64,000 nt of DNA from Alviniconcha marisindica. Its lineage: Eukaryota > Mollusca > Gastropoda > Provannidae. Positions 47,191-59,642 of the stretch are shown piece by piece. The stretch covers positions 477,501 through 541,500 of the forward strand of contig JABMCL010003496.1 of NCBI GenBank assembly GCA_018857735.1. The letters run 5' to 3'. How positions within the stretch are numbered: position 1 is the first letter of the stretch; each line of letters opens with the position of its first letter. The position numbers were made by a program, and so were the translations under genes. The notes beneath the pieces are model-generated. The model was not told the DNA's origin and did not search any database. It saw nothing but the letters and a program-made list of their open reading frames with translations.

Positions 47191-49915
47191 ACTGACAATA
47201 ATGTGTTTGCTACATTTTATCAGTCATGTTGTGTAATGTGTAAATGAAAGCTGGGACTTAAGTTTTATACATGTTACCACTGCCCTTTTCTCACAAAGTA
47301 GGTCTAAAATCACAGGAGATTCAGCAGTTGCAGGCAAATAAAGATACAAGGGACAGTTACTGTCCTGTACTGGACTCCTGTAAAAAAAAAAAAAAAAAAA
47401 AAAAAACTTTTTTTTTCCCTTCTATTTTTTTAAATTTTTTTAATGACATACAAACATGATTCCAGATTAGAATTCAGTGTTGTTGCTGTTATCTTATTTT
47501 AGCTGTACCAGTATCTTAAATGTGATCAATTTAATAGACCTCATGTTGTTAGAAGACTGTCAACCTTTTTTTTTTTTTTCTTTTTTTTTGGGGGGGGGGG
47601 GGGGGGGGGGGGCAGAATGGGGATCATGACTTTATTGCAAAGCTAGATATTGTCTTTGATGCTAATCAAACAAGTTTGTGTGTTTTTTCCTCATGCATTC
47701 GTGTTCTTACAGTTCAGCTGCTTGTTTTGGTGATCTGAAGAAAAAAATTATAATGTAAAAATGAAGACATGCATAAATTTCATCCTTTGAGAAAATGTTA
47801 ATGGCAGAAAATACTATCTGCATTTTTTTCATTTTTTTTTAAAAATCTACCCATTATGTTGTCTCAGGCGGATTTTTTCTTTGTTGATTGTTTGTGTAAA
47901 ATTTGTTTAAATCCACAGAATTTGCTGACCCAATGTTTTGTATGAGTATGCATGTCAAATAAAATCAAAACATTTTCAGAACGGGTACATGGATTGCTAA
48001 CAGGTATCTTTAAACCATGTACATTGTATCTGACTGATTAATGTGGTTACTTGGCATATGTTACAAATTGCATGTGCATGCACTTCACCCCTACTTTTTA
48101 GCATCATGCACTCTTCACTTTTGAAAAAAAAATTACTTCTTTTATTTACTGTGGTATTTAACAGTCTGCTGTGTGTGAAAACTCAAAGCAAATCTGTGAT
48201 AATGAGGGACCGTAGACTGGAAATTTTCTGTAGCGAGATTCCAGGGTCCGATCAGTGTCCTTAACACTTTTATTTATTTTCTTCTCTTTTTTTTTTTTAC
48301 AAAGAATAATGTTGTGTATGTATGCATTTTCTTTTCTGTTCTTTTTAAAGATCTCTTGTGGCATTTCTTTTCTGTTCATTCTACTTCTTCTCTTTCTTTT
48401 TCTTCTTCTTTTTTTTCATGCCAACTTTCAGTGATGTGAAATCAGCTTGAAAATAATGCCTACGCAGTAAAACGTTGTGAAGATGAAACATTACAAGAAG
48501 GTGACAGTGTTACAGCTGGTGCAATGTATGTCAACATTATGAGTACTGTTAACATTATGAGTACTGTTGGGTGTGGATTAACCTCAAATTGAATTATTTT
48601 TAGGGCATACAATAATGTAAGAAGTGGGCTGGAAATGAGGAGAAGAAGGGGAAACAGTACAGCTAACAATAACATTATGCAGACTTAAATAATTTTACAA
48701 TGTTAAATGCTCAGGCTAGAAAAAAATAAATAAAAAAAATAAATAAATACTAAAAAGATTCATACTGTATCGCCTGCTTTCCAGCTGAGTTTGAAGCATC
48801 ATTTGGCTGGAAGCTTTGAGACCTGCATCTTCTGGACACTGTGCTACTAATGAGCACATTAAAACCCTGCTGCTGACAGTCTTTGCACAGGAGTTCATTT
48901 ATTCTTGTTATTATCTAGATGAGGTGTGGTTTTGTTTTTCAAAGTACTGGTAAATGAATGTTTACAGATGAATGGATGCCCCACACAAAATGAAAGGGGT
49001 GATGAGGGTTGGTAGGGGGGCGAAAATGCATTTTAATGTTGTTGGTAAGTGTCATCTGTGATATGTGTTTCCTCCACATTAAAATGGACTTTGAATTCAG
49101 AGCACCTTTATCTCAGCACATTCAGTTTGTTTCCTGTTACTGAACCGGGATCTTCTTCTTCAGTTTAGTTTAAAGTTGGTATCATTTGTGTGGGACAACC
49201 ACAAATTGTGATAATTTCCCCAACAACCTCTTACAGCAACATAATATCCATACTTCATGTAATTCTTTCTTTCATTATTGGCACACAAATATTATGTAGA
49301 ATATTATATATCAGAAGCTGAAACAATAAAACCATTTCTTAAATTATCCACACACAAATTTGGTGGGTGAAAATAAAGAGAGTATGTTTATCTTGGAATC
49401 AATATCAAAAATTATAAAAGCACTGGCATATTTTGGAGATACTGTTTAGTTTGCTTTGGGGGATGGATGGTGGGTGGTGGGGGTGGGGGTGAAGCAATGA
49501 AAAGCTGGCTACTGCTGAAGCACATGAGCACATGCAAGACAGTATTAACTGTATGCTACAGTCAGTGATTGGTCAAGCGTGTAACGTACGTTGCAATTGG
49601 CTTTCATAACTTCTTTCAATACAAAATGCTACAAAACACCTAAAAAATATTTTTTAACAGATACCTTTGACTAGCCAACAAACAGTCACACCTTAAAGGT
49701 ACAATGATAATAGAGAAAATGAAAAGGCAAAGAACACAGCTTGTTTTGTATGGAAGTAGCAGGCAGAATAATGCAATGATATGGTATAAATGAAGACTAG
49801 AGAGAATTGGAATACCAGAATTTATGAATGTGTTTATTCTTTGCCTAGTTGAAAGAATCTGTTCAGATGATTTGCAAGTTGCTTTCAGATTAATATTCCC
49901 AGTAGAAAAGCCTGT

Positions 49916-49916
<1 letters not shown>
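47191..49916. other. Intergenic, no gene recognised
   Basis: Homopolymers: A run 47382-47406, T run 47567-47589, G run 47590-47612. AT-rich elsewhere; no splice-supported coding sequence. Confidence 0.5.
47958..47963 (+). terminator. Second possible polyadenylation signal
   Basis: AATAAA in an AT-rich context, 1.8 kb after the stop codon; a possible distal site of the SPATA1-like gene. Confidence 0.3.
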
Positions 49917-49975
<59 letters not shown>

Positions 49976-49978
49976 GTT
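49917..49978. repeat. (GT)n microsatellite
   Basis: About 28 units. Confidence 0.95.
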
Positions 49979-50694
49979 CAGAATGTGGCACTGTGGCAGT
50001 TCGTTTCAGATTTTTTTTAAAGAAGAATCTTCTAATGACTGCAGTTGATTGTTTTGTATTTCTTGTGCCATGCCTTCATCTTCATTCACATGTAGTTGTC
50101 ATTCTTGTCTTATTTGCATGCATTGGAATCCTTCCCTGCAAAACAGGCTACAGTTTTCACCTTTTCAGTGGCCCCATTCACATTATACCTTAAAACTGTT
50201 TGTTTGTCGCACTGTCAAAGGAATCTGTTCTGAAAATTTGCCAGCTGTTTCATCTTGTTACATTAAAGGGGCGTTTCTGACTTTTTGTGTGTTTTGATCC
50301 TCTTTTCTTTTTTTCTTCCTTCTTTTTTTAACTCAAAAGCTGGCAGTCAACTTTGTTTCTTTTCTTCTTTTTATAAATTGTATTTTTAATATAAACATTT
50401 TTCACAAAAAAGTGATGTTTGTTGGCGGGCACTTTAGTACTTGCTCCTAAGGGAAGGGGTGAGATATTTAACAAACAAAAAATGTAACTACAATTCAAAA
50501 CTGCTCTCAAACTGAATCACAGAAATTGCGTATTTCAATGCCTTCCACTAAGCCGCTCCTTGTGGCTGTTGTTGGTCCAGTCTACATCTTTTTAAAGTTT
50601 GTGTATTCTTTGATTGATTAAAGTATTTCTGTTGAAGTAAAATCATCAACTTGCATTGACTGCTCTTTATGTTGTTACTTATGTATTTTCCATC

Positions 50695-50695
<1 letters not shown>

Positions 50696-50753
<58 letters not shown>
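50696..50753. repeat. (GT)n microsatellite
   Basis: About 28 units, uninterrupted. Confidence 0.95.
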
Positions 50754-50754
<1 letters not shown>

Positions 50755-51134
50755 CTCAAGCACACAGACCACATAATTATTACAATGGAACCACTTGAAG
50801 ACAGAGTGGTTTGGACCTGCAAAATTGCTACTTCCCAACAAAAAAATGTATTGACAGATCAAGCACAATAAGAATTTGGGGCTGACACTTTAATATATCT
50901 AGGCAGACTTTTAGTTTGAGTGGGTTCTGGTGTGCATGTAAGAAATTTACAGAAGAAAGCATGTTTTTACTTTTTCTTGTGTTATGTACAAAGCATGTGT
51001 GCAGTGGCCTTCCTTTATTGAGCCAGAGCACCTGGGAACATCGGCTTTACTTCTTCAGTTGATAATTGTAAGAGAACAAACAAAGAAAAAACAATAGATG
51101 CCGTTTGAAATGCATTTTGTTCTAGCAATGGATC

Positions 51135-51200
51135 TCTTAATTCAGTTCAATTCTGTGCAAGATGGTATCATACTGAGCCCATGCAGTTATTATACTGACC
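51135..51200 (+). repeat. Dispersed repeat shared with 13918
   Basis: 'ttcagttcaattctgtgcaa' gatggtatc and agcccat, similar to 13930-13968. Confidence 0.4.
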
Positions 51201-51230
51201 ATCCTACTTCTGAACAGAGTTCTACTTTAT

Positions 51231-51232
<2 letters not shown>

Positions 51233-51295
<63 letters not shown>
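51233..51295. repeat. (GT)n microsatellite
   Basis: About 30 units. Confidence 0.95.
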
Positions 51296-51297
<2 letters not shown>

Positions 51298-51779
51298 AAC
51301 ATTTAAACAGATGCCTACACAGACATTTTGAAAACAGGAAAACAAAAGAATGGCATTTATTGAACCACATCAAGTCAAAAGGTTTTTACAATGTAGTACA
51401 ATGAAATATTGTGACACATAAATAATTAAATTACAAATGATTCATTTCTAGTTTCCTGAGAAAAGAGATCAGTCTTGAACCATATTTCATGCTGGTTTTA
51501 TTTCAAGAGCTGTGCCATTTTAATACCAACGCTATAAATAAAGAAAAGAAAAAGAGTACTGTTATATTGTTAAGTGGACCCCAATTTTACTGTTACAACT
51601 ACATCAAGGTTGAGTTCCAAAAGTAAGCTTAACAAATGCATGGTACTGTAATGCATTGCATTACTGCACAATTATTAGAACAAGGTCTTACAGAGTACTA
51701 GTCACAGCCATTCATTTCAGAAACAACTGCCACAAAATGGCTGCATTACTGTTTTGGCAATGAGATGCACATTTTATTT

Positions 51780-51820
51780 ACACACACACACACACACACA
51801 TACACACACACACACACACA
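51780..51820. repeat. (CA)n microsatellite
   Basis: Two CA blocks with a TACA break. Confidence 0.9.
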
Positions 51821-53506
51821 GGAGTACATGTGGGAACCCCGGAAGCCAAAGATGGGACTGGGGGTAATCTGCAGCAGAATCTGGTGAACAGCTCAAGGGA
51901 GAAGTGAGACAAGACTATAGCTTGTCTGGCCCAACAAAATTCTTCCCCTTTCGCCGGCATTGTGCGTGCTGCTGAAAATGTTCTGGCATAGGTCTTGCAC
52001 ACCAAATCCGCCCCTCAATTACCCAAACATCAATTCTAACAAGTAACATATTGTTGCCCTACTTAAAACAGCTTCCAGTAAGCAAGTCATTTGGTGTTTT
52101 CCGCCCAGTCAACCAGCACAATTATATCAGGGTGAAAACCACTTCCAAAATTCCTATGATAATAACCAGAATTATATAGCACTTTCAATGAGTTAAAGCG
52201 CTATACATCTTCATTTATTTTTTTGTGTTGTTTGTTAATATATATGCAGAATGCATAAATGATATGTACACAGAAAGAAAAAGAAAAAGAGAGAGAAAAA
52301 ATGATATAATAATAATAATAATAAGCCAGAAGCGACTCACAGTTAAAGCAACAGCAACAACAAAATAGTCTACATTATAGAACTGGTTTTGATTCATCCA
52401 CCAAAACAGAAGAGCCCATCCAAAACCAGGTGAGATTTGGCATGCATTGCCCCTTTCGTGTGGCCAGTACAAAATCACAAAGTGAATTTATAAACTTCAA
52501 TTAATGTCACATAAGTATATATACGCCAATGCAAACTAAGCAGTTAAACTGTCTACACCATAGATTTCATCCACTTCTGAAAATGGCTGAACATAAAGAA
52601 TTTGTGGAGTTGTACACACTTATTCTAATTATACCAGTTAAGTGCAGAATTCTACACTCTTCGAATGCACAAAGTTACAATTACATCTATCCCATGTACC
52701 ATCACAACCTGCACCCTACCCCAATGCCCCCCCCCCCCCCCCCCCCCCAGCCCAGTCCCATAGCAAATGGGTGTACAGTTCCGCAGTTAGCAAAATGTAA
52801 AAACAGTAAGAAGTAACATATGATTTGGGGTTTTCAAACAAAAACAAACACCAGCATTATTTTTATTTTTTATAAAGCATATTGGTTTTTCAAACAAACA
52901 AAATACCCACATAAAATATATTTAAGAATATTAAAAGCAAAAAATGAAAACAAACTGATAGAAATTAGAATGCACACAAAGTGCAGTTGTAAAAGTTGGT
53001 TTCATTGACCTCTGTAATAAAATTTAAAACCACAAACAACAGCAAAGCACAGAAGATAATTTATAATATATATGACTAACTTTGAAAGCTTTGAAAATAT
53101 ATACAAGATATGTGCATGCACACAGCTGTGCATGCCCACTCACACACACAAGCATGCATGCGTGTGCACGCACGCATGCATGGACACACACACACTCCAC
53201 AAACTGTACATCTGAGCAGTATCTGAACACCAGTATAGACTATCAAGCATACATCATTTACATACATGTATACATCATTACATGTAAAATCAAGTTACGC
53301 TGAAAATAAAACCAGCAAGACACAACTACTGCTATCAGCCCCGTAAGCAACAAATTTAAATATGGACTAACCGGTGCACTCACCGAGTCACTAGCTGATG
53401 TTCACCTACATTCTCTGCTCACCTCTGTGGTAGTCATGCATAACATCATTTCATCCACTCCCTCCAGTAGTATGGGGTTCATGCAGACTTTTTTTTTTTA
53501 AACAGA
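51821..53506. other. Intergenic, no gene recognised
   Basis: Includes 'ttatatagcactttcaatga' and 'gttaaagcgctatacatc' at 52170-52210, a common invertebrate retroposon tail in minus orientation; C run 52727-52748; (CA/GCAT)-rich 53113-53195. Confidence 0.4.
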
Positions 53507-54572
53507 TGTGAGCAAGTGCTCTTTGTACGTTTTTACAATAATCCCGCCCCGGTTATCAGATCCATGCAATTTCATTACTGTACTGTTAGTAACCCGGGAA
53601 CTGGAGCAGACGACGCTTTTGTTTTGAAGCGCTGCGTGTTGCGTAACGCCACATGGCCTTCACACAGCCGACCGGCGATAGCCGCTGGTGCGCGCCATTT
53701 TCAAATCTGTTTACTCCCTTAATATTTTGACCGCTTGTTTGTTTACCTACTCTTTGTTTACCTAGTCCTTTTTATGCACCAAGCCATGTGTAATATAATC
53801 TGGCATCTTAGAATGTTTATTTAGATCTTATTTAGACGCAGGGTCGAGCTTAATCAGTAGCCGATGCCTCTCTAGGTCCATTCTTTTTATAGCCGTCGTC
53901 TGCATGGCGCATTTTCTGTGTAGTACTAGTGAATAGTAGTGAATCGTTGTTTTGACTCGATGAAAGTAATTCTGTGTCGATCAGTGCTTTGTCGTATAGT
54001 ATTTTGCTTAGCTGACTTCATGTTTAGTGTTTATTTTGGGTTGAAATTAACTTATTGAGTATTGTGTACTGTAGAAGCTAAGTTATATTCATAGACTACT
54101 TGATATCACTATCAGCGCTGCTGCGACTAAAATAACGCGCCCCAGGCGAAAGTTCAGCACCGATTGTTTTAGGTGCAAGCCACGCTTCCCACTCTTGTTG
54201 TAAATTAAATAAGTGATGTGTGTACATTTTGTTTATACGGTTTAAAAGGTTGTAATTGTAGCTTTCATTTGATGTTTTTCATGTTTTAATTAGTTTAGTT
54301 ATTGTTGAGGAAACTGTATTTGTGCGGGCCAAGGAAACACAATAGTCAGCCATTTTGTGGTCCAGAGGGCTGATTTCATTGTAGCGATAGCGTGTGTTCT
54401 TTGCGGCCCGCGCAGTTCTCTTATCTATGCGTGTGCGTGAGGATTTTGGGGGTGCTGAGAAAGTTGTCTGCTGCTGTAGAATAAAGCCTGTTTGCCGTCG
54501 CCGCCTGCTGTGGTCTCCATTTTGACTGACTCCGCTGCCTGTGTCCTGTCCTACCACTTCCACTCCATTACA
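53507..54572 (+). mobile_element. LTR-like unit (probable solo LTR), copy 1
   Basis: Starts TGTGAGCAAG and ends CTCCATTACA (short TGT/ACA termini), about 1.07 kb. Near its 3' end it has AATAAAGCCTG followed by a U5-like segment, as expected for U3-R-U5 of a Ty3/gypsy- or BEL-type LTR. No primer-binding site or gag-pol follows. It matches 62874-64000 in the same orientation but lacks about 170 bp present there. The flanks show no convincing target duplication. Confidence 0.6.
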
Positions 54573-56028
54573 CAAAAAAACAATTTATGATCACAAACAG
54601 AAGACTGATGCAGCTGTTCATGACTGGCATCACTAGTCTTCATGCCTCAAGGGCATTGGGGAAAAATGAAGTGGAAAGAACCAAAAAGGTAGAATTCTTG
54701 TCAGTAGGTAAAGCACGAAAAGCTGTTTAAAAGCTACTACCACAAGCAAACTCTCTATCCCCTCAGCATTTTTCTGTGAATTATTTCACTTTGACTGTTG
54801 CGTGCATGCATGCATGCATGTGTGCATGCATGTGGATGTTTCTGTGTGCATATATATAAGTGTGTGTGTGTGTGTGTGCGTGCGTGCATGCATGTGTGTG
54901 CACACGCGTGTATGTGTAATGCAGCTTTTGCTGTTTGGCTTTCTACAATTTAAACTGTTTGTAATTACCGTTACCAGTTTCCACTTGTGGTGTCTGAACT
55001 TGGGCATTAAACTTGTTTTCTATTCAGCATGCTGATCTCTATTTTAAAACTAGTAATTACAGGTATTACAAGTATTTCATTATTGTTATATTCTGGTCAA
55101 GTTTGACAAGTACTCCATACTTATATTCCGGTCAAGTACTCCACGCTTAGGGCGCCAGTTGACAAAGTTTGCAGGATTTTTGCAAGCGTCCACAGTACTT
55201 CATAACAAGAACTCAAGAGCAGAACAATGTCCTGAACCCCCCCCCCCCCCCAACTGTGTTCATGTGCCTGGCCTGTCTCTCTCAAAACTAAATGATATAG
55301 AGATAGTGTGACTATGCAATTGTTACATAGCACAAAATCCCTGTACACTTTTACTGGATACAATACTTTCAAAAATCTGTACTTTTCTAGACTATGTATT
55401 TATGTGCAGATACATTTTCCAGCTCTGTTAAAAGCTTAATTAAGCCAGTAAAAAGAACTGTGCATGAGCAGCATATACATTATTAACAGTGGATTATGCC
55501 TATCAGGCAATCCTGGCAGGTACCATCAAAATAACTTCTTCCTGAAAAATGCTGTCTTTAGGCAGAAAAGAAGTTATTTTAGTCTGACAAAGCAAGTGTA
55601 AAGCAAGCTTACTGTATTGATCACAATCATTTTGACCTGAGCAGAATTCAAATTTAAAGATTTATCTTACTAGTAAATTCCTCCAACAGTTTTACAACAT
55701 ACACAAATGTGACAGATACAAATATATTTGACAAATTAAAGGTTAAACAATAATGGTTTTAAAATGCAATCCATACGAAGAAATGGTGTACTAGATGTGA
55801 CTATGGTCTTCATTAAAAAAAACATTTTGCGGAGAGGGCACGGTGGGGAGGGGAAGGGGCTGACTGACAAAATATGCTGTACAGTAAGTTGTAAATTACA
55901 ATTCAAGTCTGTGTCAGTCAGCTGTGTTTCATGATGTAAAAGTAAAAAACATAAGCTGAACAATTCCTTGCAAAGAATTAAAAAGGCACACATCAGAGAG
56001 CAGCAGTGTTACTACTTATTGTCAGTGT
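54573..56028. other. Intergenic, no gene recognised
   Basis: GCAT/GT-rich 54800-54915; C run 55239-55252; otherwise AT-rich unique sequence. Confidence 0.45.
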
Positions 56029-56096
56029 CACACACACACACACACAAAATCATGCACACACAAAATCATGCACACACACACACACACACACTCACT

Positions 56097-56131
<35 letters not shown>
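56029..56131. repeat. (CA)n microsatellite, interrupted
   Basis: CA blocks with two 'aaaatcatg' interruptions and CTCA units. Confidence 0.9.
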
Positions 56132-56133
<2 letters not shown>

Positions 56134-56599
56134 AAAAAAATAGTTTCCAATATCACACTCATGAAGAGCGAAACATATTTTCAAACTTAAAAAAGTGTTT
56201 ATGATTATTACAGAACTTGCAGTTGTATGAAAAAATATAGATCAAATACTTTTTCATCAGCACACTATGAAAACGTGTATACCGCAAAAAAACAGTGTCA
56301 TCATCAAATTGATAGAGGTTTCTGGACTGTCAATCACCCAGACAACTTCAGCCAATCAGAAAGTGTTATGCAAAGCCTGAAGAGTAGTCACCAGTTTGAC
56401 CCACAGGTGAAGTAAAGCACAGCAACAGAGTGAACAACTGACAAATTCTGAACAAACTCCTCAAAATGATTAATGCCATGCATTTAGTGGTGATAGGTGA
56501 CAACTTTGGTTTATTTACTGAAATTGTTGTATGTAAATTCTTGCGTGGTTGGCAGTTGTATGCCGTGAAACCTTTTTTATTTTGTCCATTGTATGTGTT

Positions 56600-56772
56600 T
56601 ATACATTTTTCTGCAGCTTTTTGTACGGCGCATTGTGCCCTAGATCTTGCTAGGGATCATGCGCCATAGAAATGTCCATTATTATTATTATTATAGGAGA
56701 TATTATATACGTATACATGTGTGTGTGTGTGTGTGTGTGTGTGCATGTGTCTTATATATATATATATATATA
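56600..56772 (+). repeat. Retroposon tail with (ATT)n, then (GT)n and (TA)n
   Basis: 'tttttgtacggcgcattgtg' to 'gcgccatagaaatgtccatt' followed by ATT repeats is a common molluscan SINE/LINE 3' end. GT 56719-56742 and (TA)n 56755-56771 follow. Confidence 0.5.
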
Positions 56773-57449
56773 CATATATCAGCTATAATCAAAATGTCTT
56801 TAGGGGTCAATAATTATAATATTTATCTGCAAATGCAAACACAAGTTAAATCTTATACAAAAGTGCTCTGGATCTGATGCAAATGCATGAAGTCTTGTCA
56901 TCAGGTGACAGCTCAGAGATTTAAGTACACAATTTATATTTTAAATGTTTTCATGTTCATGTGTGTGTGTGTGTGCGTGCATATGTGCGTGCGTTTGTGT
57001 GCATGACCCTTTCTTGTCTTCACTATATTTTTCATTTCCATTCCCTTTTTGGCATGGAATGGGGGTGGGGAAGGAAGCGTGTAGGCAGAGGAGGAGTCAA
57101 CACAAAAGTAAAAAGGTCTAAATTACATATGAAAAACCAGAGTAAAACATAGCAATTGTTGTGCATATCTGTGTGCGGTGATCAGGGTCACTGTATCACT
57201 AGTAGCAGCACATGAAAATTACATAATACATACAATTCATAATTGATTTCAGGTGGTTGGAATGGTACTGTGCATGGCTGGCCCTTTGCTTCCCTGCCAT
57301 GTCCTGTTACGTCTCTCTACAAATGTGACACTGAGACTTACCATCTAACAAAACCCTGTGCCAAAATGCTGCCAATTATCTTTAGGACGATATGTATTGC
57401 TTGTGTCAGACACTGCAACACTGAATCATCAGGCCACAAGCAAGAATGA

Positions 57450-58092
57450 AGATGATGATGATGATGAAGTGATGCTTTATGTCCTCAGATGTCAGTTGAC
57501 ATATTAGGGACAAGTTGTGACCAATGCCGAAGCACGGTGCAATAATTCTTTACGTCCACAGAAACCAGAAGGCTCGTTAGGACGGACAGTCCAGGACGTC
57601 CACCTCGACTCTCACACAGCTCCTGAACCATGAAGAACGAAGACTCAGACAACTTGTATTTATAATTGGCATCACTGCTTGAACATGAGTATTAGTCATG
57701 CACAAAATTTGAGACTACCGTTGGCTTGCAAACTGTTACTTTTTTTGAAAAACAAGAACAGAACAAAACAGCTGAACCTGAAGCAGACAGGTGTCCTACA
57801 TCTAATTTTTCACCATTTAAGTGTTGTTTTGTAGCTTGAAAATGGGGCCTACCCCAAAAATTTGCATGTTGTGTTTTGTTGTAATACTAATAAATAGTAT
57901 TCTTTTTAATAATCATAGTTCAGGAGCTGTGTGAGAGTCAAGGTGGCTGTCCTGGGCTGTCCGTCCTAACGAGCCTTCTGGTTTCCGTGGACGTAAAGCT
58001 ATATTGAACCATGCTTCGGCATTGGTCACAGCTTGTCCCTAATATGTCACCTGACATCTGAGGACATTAAGCATCACTTCATCATCATCTTC
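57450..58092. mobile_element. TIR-type (foldback) element with long arms
   Basis: Arms 57450-57638 and 57916-58092 are reverse complements over about 180 bp: gatgatgaagtgatgcttta versus its complement near 58092, through 'ccagaaggctcgttaggacg' and 'ctctcacacagctcctgaac'. The interior (57639-57915) carries a retroelement-tail block also found at 9665. No transposase. A diverged copy fills 1-905. Confidence 0.75.
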
Positions 58093-58101
58093 TTTTTAAT
58101 T

Positions 58102-58412
58102 GGTGAACCGGTTTGGCTTAGTGGAATGGTGGTAGGCTGGTAAGCAGAGGGACCTTGGTTCAAATCTGCTTCGGCACTCCTTTCACTTCAAAGGTTGTGG
58201 TCTGTGTACACTGTCTTGTGACTTTGTCCCTCACAATTATGAAACATTAAAATGGCTCTCATTGCTTCCCACCTCAATGCAGAAGTCATTCTGGTGGTGA
58301 CAGTGTAGTGATAGGTATATAATCCCCCTCTCCCCAACCTCCATACCCCCTTCTCCCCATCCCTAATAAGCCTTATGGTTTCTGTGGACATTAAGCACCA
58401 TGTTTACTTACT
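58102..58412 (+). mobile_element. tRNA-derived SINE, family A
   Basis: Head has A-box-like TTTGGCTTAGTGG and B-box-like TTGGTTCAAATCTGC. The body matches the minus-strand copy at 28-270, and the tail 'ccttatggtttctgtggaca' ttaagcaccatg matches 32480-32535. It directly abuts the TIR element. T-rich sequence with 'attcttttta' occurs on both sides (57899 and 58412). Confidence 0.7.
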
Positions 58413-59186
58413 TATTCTTTTTATCATTTTTTTAATGTGTTTGGATCTTGTTTTTGAATGCGAGCAGTCATTCATATTTATATTTTCTGTCTTTTTTGCT
58501 TTTGCATTTTTTAAATGAGTTGGGTAGTTTCTGTAACACTGATACTGCCAATTATCTCCAGCTGGTTCAGAGCACTGCATCTACTGCTGCAAACTGACTT
58601 TAACTGCTCAGCCAAACAGTTCAGCATGGGTGCAAAATTGAGAATACATGGGAAGTAGCAGACATCAAAATATTAAGTTGAAAGAAAAACAGATGAAGAA
58701 AAAATCTCATATTTGTGACGCTGAATGCTGATTTCACAATTGCTGCAACTGACTTGCACACCAAGATTGATATCATACATCACCCCTGTCGCACTCTTCA
58801 TAAAAAACATTGTAAATCTCAGCTTGAACAGACCTCTATCTCCATCTTCACCTGATAAATAAATATGATCTTTAGTTTCTGACACAAACCCTGTTTCTAT
58901 TTGAAATAAGACTCAATAAATCATGCACCCACATGTCAACACAGTGCATCATGAAGATGAGGTCAAAAGCTTGAGTGACTTAACAACAGTAACTACAGAA
59001 GGCAAGGTTTGGCACCTGGAACCATCTACAGCAACCGCATAGCAAAACTAGTACAGTAGTAGTAGTACAGGCACAGTAGTACTGGGCAGCAGTAATCCTA
59101 TAAACAATGGTGTTTGACAGTGTCAGGTTTATAATACCCCAGTGAAATGCAGTGATACACGGAATTTACACTGAGGTGCACATGTG

Positions 59187-59189
<3 letters not shown>
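58413..59189. other. Downstream region of the glycosyltransferase gene, no feature
   Basis: Probably includes its 3' UTR. No AATAAA on the minus strand was found near the stop; an ATTAAA (minus strand) lies at about 58431. Confidence 0.35.
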
Positions 59190-59220
<31 letters not shown>

Positions 59221-59361
59221 TGTATACATGGCCATACATGTACACACACACACACACACACACATGCACGCACGTATGCATGCACACAGATGTATACATG
59301 TACATACACACAATGTATACATGTACATACATGTACACACACACACACACACACACACAGA
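59190..59361. repeat. (CA)n/(ATGTATAC) repeat 3' of the glycosyltransferase stop
   Basis: CA blocks alternate with 'agatgtatacatg' and 'tacatgtacaca' palindromic units, about 35 bp after the stop codon on the minus strand, so probably transcribed in the 3' UTR as (UG)n. Confidence 0.85.
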
Positions 59362-59396
59362 TGTATACATGCACATACATGTATACCCAGAGCACA

Positions 59397-59642
59397 CTAT
59401 GTAAGTTCCTCTTCCAGATGATGTTCTGCCTTCCTCAGCACATACTTGCCAATAGAGGCAAACATGGAGATGGAGTCCAGCAAGGCTTGCTCATCAGCAA
59501 ACTCCTCGGGGTCAGGGTATGTCCAGTGCACAGCTAGAGCATCGGTGTGCCAGTCAAAAGGAGCGGAGCTCAGGTGGTGAACATTTCTGTCCTTAAAGTT
59601 GGGGTTCCAAACCGGGTGACACAGGCCCTTGGCGCAAATAAC
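59397..59642 (-). CDS. Glycosyltransferase coding exon 2 (residues 506-586)
   Basis: Acceptor tgttggcag on the minus strand, then 81 codons and TAG. It begins VICAKGLCHPVWNPNFKDRN and contains SSAPFDWHTDALAVHWTYPD, ending in a charged helix EHHLEEELT. It joins in phase 0 across a 688-bp intron (59643-60330). The His-Trp element near the C-terminus matches the usual closing motif of this glycosyltransferase family. No ATG-initiated frame here reveals it, so a Met-based search would miss it. Confidence 0.85.
   Translation of the reverse strand, partial: VICAKGLCHPVWNPNFKDRNVHHLSSAPFDWHTDALAVHWTYPDPEEFADEQALLDSISMFASIGKYVLRKAEHHLEEELT

Noticed and set aside
53516..53722. A 68-residue frame that recurs almost unchanged in the frame at 62663-63181
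   Set aside because: The identity is explained by the duplicated LTR-like DNA; differences are not biased to third positions and the frame spans the U3-like region.
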